56,385 bases of DNA from an uncultured Bacteroidota bacterium. Lineage in GTDB: Bacteria > Bacteroidota > Bacteroidia > NS11-12g > UBA955. The notes beneath the pieces are model-generated. The model was given only the letters and a program-made list of their open reading frames with translations, was not told where the DNA came from and made no database searches. The stretch covers positions 1-56,385 of the forward strand of contig CALMKH010000023.1 in the NCBI GenBank assembly GCA_937867025.1, in the 5' to 3' direction. Below, one piece after another: positions 1 to 7,753 of the stretch. Numbering within the stretch: position 1 is the stretch's first letter; every line of letters starts with the position of its first letter. The position numbers and the translations under genes were made by a program.

Positions 1-2
1 AG

Positions 3-170
3 GTAAACATTTTTCGGGATATGGAAGATTATCTGCTTGTTAAAGTACAATTCAAAAAGAAGAATATACCCATCATAGACAAAAATGTTTATCTATCAAC
101 AAATAAGTTCAGTATTTCTTTAATAAATAATGTCTTAACCGGCCTTTTGAGACCGCTTCTAATAACTTAA
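3..170 (+). CDS. C-terminal end of an unidentified protein (cut by left edge)
   Basis: Frame 3 is open from the first bases to a TAA at 168-170, giving about 55 residues that run off the left edge. The segment begins VNIFRDMEDYLLVKV and is rich in alternating hydrophobic and polar residues with an Asn/Ser-rich stretch (YLSTNKFSISLINN), which suggests beta structure. There is no in-frame start in a convincing place, so this is read as the tail of a gene starting outside the window. It meets the minus-strand sorting-domain remnant tail to tail with a 4-base overlap. I do not recognise the family, and no function is assigned. Confidence 0.5.
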   Translation, partial: VNIFRDMEDYLLVKVQFKKKNIPIIDKNVYLSTNKFSISLINNVLTGLLRPLLIT

Positions 171-328
171 AATGGAACTATCACGATTACTCCGTTTTCA
201 TGTATTTGGCAACCATACCGCCACACCTGAACCATGTAAAGCCCCGGGGCCCATGACCTGATATCGATCTCCAGCCTGCCGGCGCCGGAATGCGATGTTA
301 ATATTTCTGCCTTTAAAAAATCGCCATT
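167..328 (-). pseudogene. Remnant of a T9SS C-terminal sorting domain
   Basis: On the minus strand 53 sense codons precede a TAA at 167-169. The frame is blocked upstream by a stop at 329-331 and has no plausible start. The translation contains LEIDIRSWAPGLYMVQVW followed by a short Gly-containing turn and a terminal hydrophobic strand (VIVIV). This is the pattern of the last half of a type A sorting domain (hydrophobic strand, then P/A-G-x-Y-hydrophobic-V, then a final strand), which directs secreted proteins to the type IX secretion system. The rest of the protein is absent, so I infer a decayed or rearranged gene end. It could be a chance match, but the G-L-Y-M-V-Q-V core makes that less likely. 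Confidence 0.5.
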
Positions 329-359
329 TTAAGGCGTCAATGAGACAAGGTAGAAATGA

Positions 360-656
360 GTGAACACCAAGGGAGTATACATAAAAAAAGGTGGCACTTG
401 GGGCATCACATTCGGAACTGCCATTAACATGAGGCTGAAACGAAAAACTTACCTGAGGCTTGGATTTGATATGCTCCTGATAGATTACAGGCCTCAGGAG
501 TACGAAACCCTGGAAAAGGAATCAGTCAATTTTCCAAACAATAATACACTTTATAAAAAGACATTTAATTCAAATGGGCCTTCTTCCAAACATATAGCGC
601 CTTCCTTCAGCTTTTATAGTACAAATATCACCGCCGGGTTCATGTTTATATTTTAG
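360..656 (+). pseudogene. Probable remnant of an outer-membrane beta-barrel gene
   Basis: The 98-codon frame begins at a GTG directly after an in-frame TGA (357-359), so it has no natural 5' end. An ATG at 356 lies in a different frame and terminates within about 25 codons. The translation alternates aromatic and polar residues (KTYLRLGFDMLLIDYR) and ends with ITAGFMFIF, the aromatic C-terminal strand pattern of outer-membrane barrels. I infer the C-terminal remnant of a barrel whose 5' part has been lost, next to the sorting-domain remnant. An intact small gene is possible but less likely. Confidence 0.35.
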
Positions 657-818
657 TGTTCTGCTTTCTGTCCTGCAGTGGTTTGATGCTTTGATATATC
701 TTTTGGCTTTTTAATCAATTGCCTGTCGAATATTATTTAATGGATGTATATCGGCACAAACAAGTGTACAACTTGAACGCAGCCACAAGCAAAACTGTTT
801 TACATAATACTTTAAAAC

Positions 819-1850
819 TTACCGAAAGGGACTGTCCGGAATATAAATATCAAAAGTTGTCCCTATGTTCAATTTGGCCTGGGCCAGAATAATGCCATTG
901 TGACTTTCAACTATCTTCCTGACAATGGCCAGTCCTATACCTGTCCCGGCATATTCTTCCTTTGGGCGAAGCTTTTTAAACATTTCAAAGATATACTCCT
1001 TGAACCGGGACTCGAAACCAATCCCGTTATCTTCGAACGCGATATGACAATACCTCATCTTCGAGTCAATCTTGCCCTTCAGGGACGGATTGTCGGTTTC
1101 CAATTCCTCGCCTGTTTTGATCCTGCTCCTGATGACAAGTACCGGCCGAGTTCCCGGTCTTGCAAACTTTAGTGCGTTGCCTACCAGATTATGCATTAAC
1201 TGGCGAAACTGAAACTGGATAACGAAAGCCATACCCAAGCCTTCAGAATTTATACTGGCCTGTTTTTCCTCAATCATTTCAGAAAATTGTATTTTTATTT
1301 CATCCATTATGGAATTGAGGTCAATACACTTGAATTTCCTGTCAGCAGTATTAATGCGGGAAAAGGCCAGCAAGTCCTCTATAAGTTGTTGCATCAGCGC
1401 CGAAGATGATTGGATTTTTTTGAGGTATATTTTTCCGCTTTCGCTTAAGTTTTCTATTTCCTTTGCCAGCAACCTGTCGGCAAAGTTTCTGATCTTGCGC
1501 AGGGGTTCCTGCAGGTCGTGACTGGAAACATAGGCAAAAGAATGGAGTTCCTTATTTATGATCTCCAGTTCAGTGGCCCGTTTTTCCTTTTCCTGATTCT
1601 GGTACGCAAGTTCCCTGTTGGCAATGATCAATTCAGTGGCAAGCTTTTCCTTTTCCCTGTTCTGAGCGGCGAGTTTCCTGTTTATAATAACCAATTCAGC
1701 CGCGCGTTTTTCCTTTTCTTCATTCTCATAAGCAAGCTCTTTATAAGCAATAACCAATTCATCGGAGCGTTTTTCTGTTCCCTCGTCCTCAAAAGCGAGT
1801 TTACTGTTTAGAGGTTCGGGGTGGCTAATACGTTGTTCTTTAAATTTCAA
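819..1850 (-). CDS. Cytoplasmic sensor histidine kinase with a coiled-coil input region
   Basis: A 343-residue histidine kinase. Residues about 24-103 form a coiled coil of nearly four copies of a 22-residue unit (EKEKRATELxIxNxELAxxN). This is followed by a HisKA H-box with the phosphorylated histidine at residue 111 (SHDLQEPLRKI), an N-box (HNLVGNALKF), and the ATP-binding G1 (EDNGIGF), F and G2 (GTGIGLAIV) boxes. No membrane segment, PAS or GAF domain is present, so it acts in the cytosol and the stimulus is unknown. No response regulator is adjacent; the partner is probably encoded elsewhere. The start is a TTG because an in-frame stop lies about 17 codons upstream and no ATG/GTG is available between. 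The kinase assignment is secure; the pathway is not known. Confidence 0.9.
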   Translation of the reverse strand: MKFKEQRISHPEPLNSKLAFEDEGTEKRSDELVIAYKELAYENEEKEKRAAELVIINRKLAAQNREKEKLATELIIANRELAYQNQEKEKRATELEIINKELHSFAYVSSHDLQEPLRKIRNFADRLLAKEIENLSESGKIYLKKIQSSSALMQQLIEDLLAFSRINTADRKFKCIDLNSIMDEIKIQFSEMIEEKQASINSEGLGMAFVIQFQFRQLMHNLVGNALKFARPGTRPVLVIRSRIKTGEELETDNPSLKGKIDSKMRYCHIAFEDNGIGFESRFKEYIFEMFKKLRPKEEYAGTGIGLAIVRKIVESHNGIILAQAKLNIGTTFDIYIPDSPFR

Positions 1851-2227
1851 ACCTGGATTTCTTTTTGCTGATACTTCATCATTCTGAAATATTAAAGGAG
1901 ATTATTTTTCTGCGGGAACAGATGAGAAAAATTCTTGCAGATGTAATCGGGATTACCTGAAATATTCTTGGCAGAACAAAGATAAGCATATTTACACCCG
2001 TATCAGCGTCAAAAGCAAATAAAAACCTGCTGTTGACCGTTGAACTACCGGATTTGCCGGTTTTAAGGAGCCCTGGGAACCACAGGTTGTGCGATGCGCA
2101 TGGCGCCCTCTTTTAACAAGAATAGCCAGATATTTGGTTTTATTTCCCCTGGTATAACATCTTGTTCCTGAAAATGAAACGGGCGATTAATACTGAAACT
2201 ATAGCATTTGAGACGATGCCCTGTCAA
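1851..2227. other. Intergenic stretch without a supported gene
   Basis: About 380 bases between the kinase start and the end of the next minus-strand gene. Stops occur in all frames and I see no convincing hairpin terminator or TAnnTTTG promoter. A short CCGG-containing imperfect repeat near 2045-2070 is too weak to call. Nothing else is supported. Confidence 0.5.
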
Positions 2228-2503
2228 TCAGATCATCAATTCAATGACCAGTGTTTTAATTGACCCGGATCCACTCGAATCAATTTCGATTTGAATCTGT
2301 ATGCCCCGTATTGTAAATCGTTGCTTAAAAACACTTATTTCCTGCCCTATACTTACATATTGTGGTTTGACCGGAAAGCGGATATCCTCCAGTGGATATT
2401 TGGTGGAATTGAAAATTTCTTCCTCGCCTTGCTTCACTATTATTTTAACAAGTTCTATCCCATATGGGATCTTTCCGAAGGGAAAATCGCGATCGAAGCT
2501 CAT
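2228..2503 (-). CDS. Small conserved-looking protein of unknown function
   Basis: A 91-residue soluble protein with no signal peptide or membrane segment. It has alternating hydrophobic strands (YGIELVKIIVK, IRGIQIQIEIDSSG) and ends with a hydrophobic VIELMI, suggesting a small beta-rich fold. I do not recognise the family. It is called a real gene mainly because a perfect TATCTTTG -7 element ends only four bases before its ATG, which would give a leaderless message. It is followed by another kinase-free stretch and preceded, 34 bases away, by the DUF3788 gene on the same strand. Confidence 0.6.
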   Translation of the reverse strand: MSFDRDFPFGKIPYGIELVKIIVKQGEEEIFNSTKYPLEDIRFPVKPQYVSIGQEISVFKQRFTIRGIQIQIEIDSSGSGSIKTLVIELMI

Positions 2504-2507
2504 GTTT

Positions 2508-2515
2508 CAAAGATA
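2508..2515 (-). promoter_or_regulatory. Promoter -7 element (TATCTTTG) for the 91-residue gene
   Basis: The minus strand reads TATCTTTG, a perfect match to the Bacteroidota -7 consensus TAnnTTTG, followed by four bases and the ATG. Transcription is therefore predicted to begin at or next to the start codon. No clear TTG -33 box is seen at the ideal spacing. Confidence 0.55.
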
Positions 2516-2537
2516 CAAAATTTCTGACAATAACCGT

Positions 2538-2954
2538 TTAACCGGATATTTTGATCTTGATTAATTTCAGGATGTCTTCTACAGGTGTCTGGTCTTTCAC
2601 GTCTATCCGTATACCACGTCCTTCTGCATATGGCCTGGCCTGCTTTAATTCCGTTTTAATGGATTCCGCGATATCGCTTTCCAGGATCTGATCCACAGCT
2701 TTCTGTCCAAATACAAATGCGGCTTTAAAAAAGTTGTCCCTTGGAAGCAAATAAATTATAACCCTCTTCTTATCCTTTATCCTGTAGCTCCATCCATATT
2801 TCTCTCCAGAAAAGTTCCATTCGGAAGTCGCTTGAGGACTGTTCTTCTTAGTGTAGTCTTCAAAGCGTTCCCACATGGGAAATGTCACACCCAGTGCACG
2901 CTTCAGGTCTTGAATGACCGGCATGGTGCCTTTATCGGTAAATATGCTCTTCAT
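2538..2954 (-). CDS. DUF3788 family protein
   Basis: A 138-residue cytosolic protein matching the DUF3788 pattern as I remember it: a central Trp-rich segment (SEWNFSGEKYGWSYRIKDKK), then a hydrophobic strand ending in YLLPRDNFFKAAFVFG, then a helix (KAVDQILESDIAESIK) and the GRGIRIDV segment near the C-terminus. The family is common in Firmicutes and Bacteroidota, is about 130-145 residues long, and has no established biochemical role. It sits in a run of small minus-strand genes next to a GyrI-like protein, and such ligand-sensing-like small proteins often occur together, but no shared function can be claimed. Confidence 0.8.
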   Translation of the reverse strand: MKSIFTDKGTMPVIQDLKRALGVTFPMWERFEDYTKKNSPQATSEWNFSGEKYGWSYRIKDKKRVIIYLLPRDNFFKAAFVFGQKAVDQILESDIAESIKTELKQARPYAEGRGIRIDVKDQTPVEDILKLIKIKISG

Positions 2955-3077
2955 AATTCCGGCGGTTTATGATCGTCTGCAGCCATACAGATGCTTATGC
3001 CGGTAAAAATCGCAAAATTCCGCAAAAAAACAATACCGGCATGCCGAAATTAGTTACCCGGAGATGCATGCAGTATC

Positions 3078-3551
3078 TCACCTGACTATATAATATACGT
3101 TGGTCTTCCATTTAGCGGGATCAGGCTCCTTCATAGGGTCGGAGAAATATTCCTCAAGCACCCAGGCCTTTTGCAAATGATGATCTTCAACGTATTTATC
3201 CAGTTGGCCATACACTTCCGCCATGTTTTCATAGGGGCCGTAATAGGTGACCATAAGGGCTTTTGACTGCGGAATAGTAATCTTTTCAAATCCAGGCAAG
3301 GCTCCGTACGAGTCTGGGATGACAACAGCGGCGCCTAAGTCTGTTTCCCCTTTCTGTGGATCGACAGAAAAGTAAATGGCAAAAGGAGGATCTGTTGGAT
3401 TGAGGCCTGACTTGTTCAATGTGGAATAAATATCTTTGTAAGCCCCGGCAAAAAACTGGCTTAACTTGTCGAAATGCAATACCGCCCTGCGCATAACAAA
3501 TGTCCTGGCAGTCCAGTCGATCTCTTGAATCTGGTGTATCTTGTTGTTCAT
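3078..3551 (-). CDS. GyrI-like (AraC effector-binding domain) small-molecule binding protein
   Basis: A 157-residue stand-alone GyrI-like domain. The features seen are the early RTFVMRRAVLHFDKLSQFF strand-helix segment, the FAIYFSVDPQ strand, the IPQSKALMVTYYGPYENMAEVYGQL segment typical of the family (strand, G-x-Y, helix), and the final strand with a conserved Glu in LEEYFSDP. The family binds small hydrophobic compounds, either fused to AraC/MerR-type regulators or as separate proteins. No DNA-binding domain is present here. A near-consensus CATATTTG lies eight bases before the ATG. The ligand is unknown. Confidence 0.8.
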   Translation of the reverse strand: MNNKIHQIQEIDWTARTFVMRRAVLHFDKLSQFFAGAYKDIYSTLNKSGLNPTDPPFAIYFSVDPQKGETDLGAAVVIPDSYGALPGFEKITIPQSKALMVTYYGPYENMAEVYGQLDKYVEDHHLQKAWVLEEYFSDPMKEPDPAKWKTNVYYIVR

Positions 3552-3714
3552 AATACCAGCAAATATGCAATGGAAAAAATCCGGTTGTTGTGCCGGATAT
3601 CATGCCATACCCTGAATATTGTCATGCGTCAGGACGGTATGAATGTGCTGGCAGGCAATACATGAAAGCATACCCTTGAGACATTTGAAGGATCAGTCTT
3701 TTTTTCCACATGTC

Positions 3715-3746
3715 TTGGAAATGCGCAGGCTCCTCCTATACTTTTG
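3715..3746 (+). promoter_or_regulatory. Promoter (TTG-N21-TACTTTTG) for the propeller sensor kinase operon
   Basis: TTG at 3715-3717 and TACTTTTG at 3739-3746 are separated by 21 bases, within the 17-23 range reported for Bacteroidota promoters. Transcription would begin near 3751, leaving a leader of about 75 bases before the ATG at 3825. Confidence 0.5.
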
Positions 3747-3824
3747 GCGGCAGGGTGGAGGGAAGGGGCGGGAATGTCATCCATACGAAGCTTAATAAAT
3801 CATCTCCTGCCATACTGAAAATTA

Positions 3825-6758
3825 ATGGTTAACCGGTTCAATAACTTAAGAAGAGAGCTGTTGTTTTGCAGGGTTTTCACCATACTTTGCAGCCTGATGT
3901 ACACGGTCGCCACGTTTGCATTGTCGCCAAATGTGAACTGGTATTCAGTCAATGAAGGCTTGTCGCAGAGCATGGTCACCTGCTTTTATAAGGACAGGAA
4001 GGGCCTGATGTGGATAGGCACGGGCGATGGGCTAAACAGTTTTGATGGCAGGAACTTTGTAAAGTACAGGAAGAATCTTCCCAATTCACAAGGGCTTCAG
4101 AACAGCACCATTCGGCAGATAACGGAGGATGAACAGGGGAGGCTATGGGTGGCCACAGATCACGAGGTTTACATATTCGATCCGGCAAAGGGTGTGTTTA
4201 GTGAACAGCTTAATACCGGTACAGGTCTGGGAGGCTGGCGAATACTGGATTTTAAGCGTGGCGTTGCCACGATATTCTCAGCAGGCAGCGGTGTCTTTCA
4301 TTACCATCCTGAGCGCAGGTTCCTCGATACTTTCGGGATGGCCAGGGACCGCATGCGACACAATTATCATGTGGTTCCGCTTTCCGATAAGGTTATGATA
4401 CTGGCAGGGTCTGAGGGCATATCGAAAGCCACCTTCGAGGGCAACCGGCTGACCGGCGTTGACATGCTTGTTTCAGGGGATTTCCATGCTATTGAACGGT
4501 TTGGAGGCAGTATAGTTTCGGCCTGCAGAGACAAGCTGGTCATGATCGACAGCCATCTGAATGTGTCGGTTATTCCCATCCGCTTGCAGGATGATGTCTA
4601 CAGTGTTATCCAATACAGGGGTCAACTCCTGGCAGGTACAGCCAAAGCATTATTCAGGATCAATCCCGTAACAGGCCAAACCGATAAACTGAATATCGGA
4701 AACAGGGAGCAACTGGTAAAAGTACTTTGGTCGGATATGCACAACTTGTGGATTGGGACGGATGGGGCGGGTTTCGGGATATGGTCGTCCCAAAGGAATA
4801 AATTCGTGTATTTTGATCTGAAAGAAGGGAGTGAAGACAAGCCCAACTCGGTATTCGGGATTGTAGCGACTAAAAAATATATATGGCATTTCGTACAAAA
4901 CAGGGGTGTGGTTTTGACCGATTATGAAGGCAGGATCATTACCGAACTGAAGGGCCCTGAAAATTGTTTTGCCGGCCGGTTCCTCTGCATGAGAAAGTCG
5001 GGAAACACGGTATATATAGGTTCAGCCTGCGGTTTGTATGAAGTAGATGAGAATGGCCTGTCACCCCGGAAACTTACGCGCTTCCGGGATACTGTCCTCG
5101 ATGTGGTGCGCAGTGGCGGGCGACTATACACATTCGGGTACGGGATAAAGGAATACAATGTCCATGGAACTGAGCTCGTGTACCGTAACAGTTACAATCA
5201 CAATTCCGTCAGTGCCACAATGATCAAGTGTGCCGTGAGCCACAATCAAATGATCTGGGGTACTGACGGCCTTCTTGTGTTCAGCTTTAATGAAAACGAC
5301 CGCAGGTTAACAGAGTTTCGTTTCGGAAACAATTTCCCGAGGATAATTTCAGTGGTTGTTACACCTAAAAATGAGCTGGCCCTGGCCACATATAACGGTG
5401 TGTATGTGTATGACATGAATGAGCTGCATAAAAACACTCCCAGGCATGTCTTAAAGGGAGAAATGATCTATGGCATGGTGGCAAGCGGCAACAGGCTCTG
5501 GTGTTCAAGCAATTCCGGTATTTATGTGCTGGACGGCAACTACCGCGTTGACAGGCATTTTATGCTGGCGGATGGATTGCAGTCGCTCGAATTCAATTCA
5601 AAGGGATACGATAAAACGAACGAGGGCCTGATCTTTTTCGGAGGCATCAACGGCACCAACATGGTGCATGAGGACGAATTGAAGGAAAATACCGCTGTTC
5701 CGAGACTCATGATCAACAGCGTGTCCGTAAATGAGCAGGAAGTCGTTGCATCCTCCTATGCATCCACCTTAAAGCTCAGGTATGACGACAACGTTTTTTC
5801 AGCCAGGATCACTGCCCTTGAATATGCCATACCTGAACGCGTAAGATACCAGTATAAGCTCGAGGGTTGGGATAAGACCTGGAGCAACCCGAGCGCAGGC
5901 GGTTATGTGCGCTACACCGGCACAAGGCCAGGGAATTACAGCCTGTATGCAAGGGCCTGCAACGGGGATGGCATCTGGGGCCAACCGGTGCTTCTCTTTC
6001 ATGTACATGTCGTGCCTCCATGGTGGGCTACCTGGTGGTTCCGGATAACGGGACTGACTATATTTATCCTGATAGGCGGTCTCGCGGTCAGGTATATTGC
6101 AAGGAGAAAGCTGAAGCAACAACTGGCAGTTCTGGAAAAAGGGCAAATGCTGGAAGCTGAAAGAAGCCGCATATCGCGCGACATGCATGATGACCTCGGT
6201 GTAGAGCTCACCAAAATCAACCTCCTGAGCAAACATGTGCTGATGAAAGAGAAGGACAGGACTGAAAATATCCGGAAAATTGCAGACACTTCAGATACGC
6301 TGATTCAGAACATGCGCGAGATCATCTGGGCCCTGAACACCAATAACGACACCCTGGCCATCACGGCTGCCTATCTGCATGAATATGCCCTTAACCTGCT
6401 TGAAGAGCACCCTGTTCAACTGCAATTTGAGACACAAATGCAGAATGAGGATATGATACTGGGAGCCACCACTCGAAGAAACCTCTTTCTTATTTATAAG
6501 GAAGCACTCAATAACATCCTGAAACATTCCGGGGCGACACAGGTAATGGTTAAGATTGTGGGGGACCAGCATTCCGTAACGCTCAGCATAGAGGATAACG
6601 GCAGGGGGTTCAATACGCATGAACGCAGGCAGGATGCCAACGGCCTCCTGAATATGCAGACCAGGGCAAGGGAAATAAACGCGCGGATGGAAATTAAGTC
6701 TGTTCCCGGCGCAGGGACTTCATTACGACTGCACCTGGCAACGCCCGGTACATCATAA
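3825..6758 (+). CDS. Two-component-propeller sensor histidine kinase (Reg_prop, Y_Y_Y, HisKA_3)
   Basis: A 977-residue inner-membrane sensor kinase. An N-terminal signal/anchor (about 13-33) leads to a periplasmic region of beta-propeller blades (Reg_prop motifs such as GLMWIGTGDGLNSFDG and LWIGTDGAGFG) up to about residue 650. A Y_Y_Y domain follows (YQYKLEGWDKTW, RPGNYSLYARACN), then one transmembrane helix near 735-757. The cytosolic part is a NarL-type kinase: H-box with His788 (SRDMHDDLGVEL), then HATPase motifs (EALNNILKHS, IEDNGRGF, GLLNMQTRA). Unlike the Bacteroides hybrid systems there is no fused receiver or AraC domain. The response regulator 15 bases downstream is its probable partner. 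The family often senses saccharides or other extracellular ligands; the ligand here is unknown. Confidence 0.92.
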   Translation: MVNRFNNLRRELLFCRVFTILCSLMYTVATFALSPNVNWYSVNEGLSQSMVTCFYKDRKGLMWIGTGDGLNSFDGRNFVKYRKNLPNSQGLQNSTIRQITEDEQGRLWVATDHEVYIFDPAKGVFSEQLNTGTGLGGWRILDFKRGVATIFSAGSGVFHYHPERRFLDTFGMARDRMRHNYHVVPLSDKVMILAGSEGISKATFEGNRLTGVDMLVSGDFHAIERFGGSIVSACRDKLVMIDSHLNVSVIPIRLQDDVYSVIQYRGQLLAGTAKALFRINPVTGQTDKLNIGNREQLVKVLWSDMHNLWIGTDGAGFGIWSSQRNKFVYFDLKEGSEDKPNSVFGIVATKKYIWHFVQNRGVVLTDYEGRIITELKGPENCFAGRFLCMRKSGNTVYIGSACGLYEVDENGLSPRKLTRFRDTVLDVVRSGGRLYTFGYGIKEYNVHGTELVYRNSYNHNSVSATMIKCAVSHNQMIWGTDGLLVFSFNENDRRLTEFRFGNNFPRIISVVVTPKNELALATYNGVYVYDMNELHKNTPRHVLKGEMIYGMVASGNRLWCSSNSGIYVLDGNYRVDRHFMLADGLQSLEFNSKGYDKTNEGLIFFGGINGTNMVHEDELKENTAVPRLMINSVSVNEQEVVASSYASTLKLRYDDNVFSARITALEYAIPERVRYQYKLEGWDKTWSNPSAGGYVRYTGTRPGNYSLYARACNGDGIWGQPVLLFHVHVVPPWWATWWFRITGLTIFILIGGLAVRYIARRKLKQQLAVLEKGQMLEAERSRISRDMHDDLGVELTKINLLSKHVLMKEKDRTENIRKIADTSDTLIQNMREIIWALNTNNDTLAITAAYLHEYALNLLEEHPVQLQFETQMQNEDMILGATTRRNLFLIYKEALNNILKHSGATQVMVKIVGDQHSVTLSIEDNGRGFNTHERRQDANGLLNMQTRAREINARMEIKSVPGAGTSLRLHLATPGTS

Positions 6759-6773
6759 TGTTATTGAAGGATT

Positions 6774-7424
6774 ATGAATAAAGACGGAACATTGCATAGT
6801 ATGATCAAGGTGGTGATTGTTGAAGACGACCCTCAGCTCAACGGGCAGTTGTGCGATATTGTCAAAGATATGCAGGACGGGGTTTTCCTCAGGAGTTTTA
6901 CAAATGCGGAGGATGCGCTCATCACCTTGCCTGAATTGCAGGCCGACGTGGTCGTGATGGATATCAATCTGCCCGGCATTTCCGGGATAGAATGCACACG
7001 TTCGCTTAAGGAAATACTGCCTTCTTTACAGGTTTTGATGTGCAGTGTATACGATGATGACGACCGTTTGTTTGAATCCCTGAGGGCAGGCGCCACAGGT
7101 TACCTCCTGAAATCGGAGGTGCTGGAAAAGCTTGCGGATGCCGTCAGGATGCTGATGCTTGGAGGTTCTCCCATGAGTCCGGGCATTGCCAGAAGGGTTA
7201 TCAGTTTCCTGCAGCAACCGCCCCGGCCTACGAGGCATATCGAATTGCTGACCACCAGGGAAAAGGAAATACTCGACTGGCTGAGCAAGGGTTATCGTTA
7301 CAAGGAAATAGCGTCAGGCTTGAGCCTTTCCATAGACACCATAAGAAAACACGTGCGGAATATTTATTACAAGCTGCAGGTGCAAAGCCGCACCGATGCA
7401 CTGAACAAGATATTTCCGAAATAA
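6774..7424 (+). CDS. NarL/LuxR-type response regulator
   Basis: A 216-residue response regulator. The receiver domain begins at IKVVIVEDD, with phosphoacceptor Asp63 in VVMDINLPG and the conserved Lys in GYLLKSE. The C-terminal GerE/LuxR helix-turn-helix (LTTREKEILDWLSKGYRYKEIA ... SIDTIRKHVRNIYYKL) binds DNA. It is 15 bases downstream of the HisKA_3 kinase, and this pairing of HisKA_3 with NarL-type regulators is standard, so a phosphotransfer pair is a strong inference. An internal ATG at 6801 gives an N-terminus closer to the family norm (MIKVVIVEDD) and may be the true start. Target genes cannot be read from the sequence. Confidence 0.92.
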   Translation: MNKDGTLHSMIKVVIVEDDPQLNGQLCDIVKDMQDGVFLRSFTNAEDALITLPELQADVVVMDINLPGISGIECTRSLKEILPSLQVLMCSVYDDDDRLFESLRAGATGYLLKSEVLEKLADAVRMLMLGGSPMSPGIARRVISFLQQPPRPTRHIELLTTREKEILDWLSKGYRYKEIASGLSLSIDTIRKHVRNIYYKLQVQSRTDALNKIFPK

Positions 7425-7753
7425 GTCAGACACGGAGGGCAATGTCCTGGCATCAGCGGGCTACAAGGCAAATCCGGCCGGCATTCTGAATTCTTTAGCA
7501 TCGGTGTACCCGAACCTGTATGTTGTGTATTTCGCACCGATCACGTCATATGGCGAATAAAGTGGCCGCAGCCGGGTTCAAATAACGCATACGGATGCCA
7601 GGCATTCAATTACGTGAAAGTATTATTATGGAATGGAAACTGCATCAGCAGGTTTAAAATTCGTAATGTAAAATAAAACATTTACAAATAAATCAGCAGA
7701 AACACGTATTTTTCAATGCAGAAAAGTGTTATGACAAGGCAAAAAAAGCTTGT
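7425..7753. other. Convergent intergenic stretch, no gene supported
   Basis: About 330 bases between the 3' ends of the response regulator and the VKOR-like gene. The regulator frame stays open for 83 codons after its TAA (to a TAA at 7674-7676), but the stretch has no start codon and no recognisable motif, so it is not called. No clear hairpin-plus-T-tract terminator is visible. The last 100 bases are A/T-rich. Confidence 0.5.

Noticed and set aside
3475-3665. 63-codon plus-strand frame across the GyrI-like gene start
   Set aside because: Antisense to a well-supported gene and its promoter region, with no family features.
7425-7676. 83 codons open in frame after the response-regulator stop
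   Set aside because: The regulator already has full family length, the extension has no start codon and no recognisable motif; a chance open frame is more likely than readthrough.
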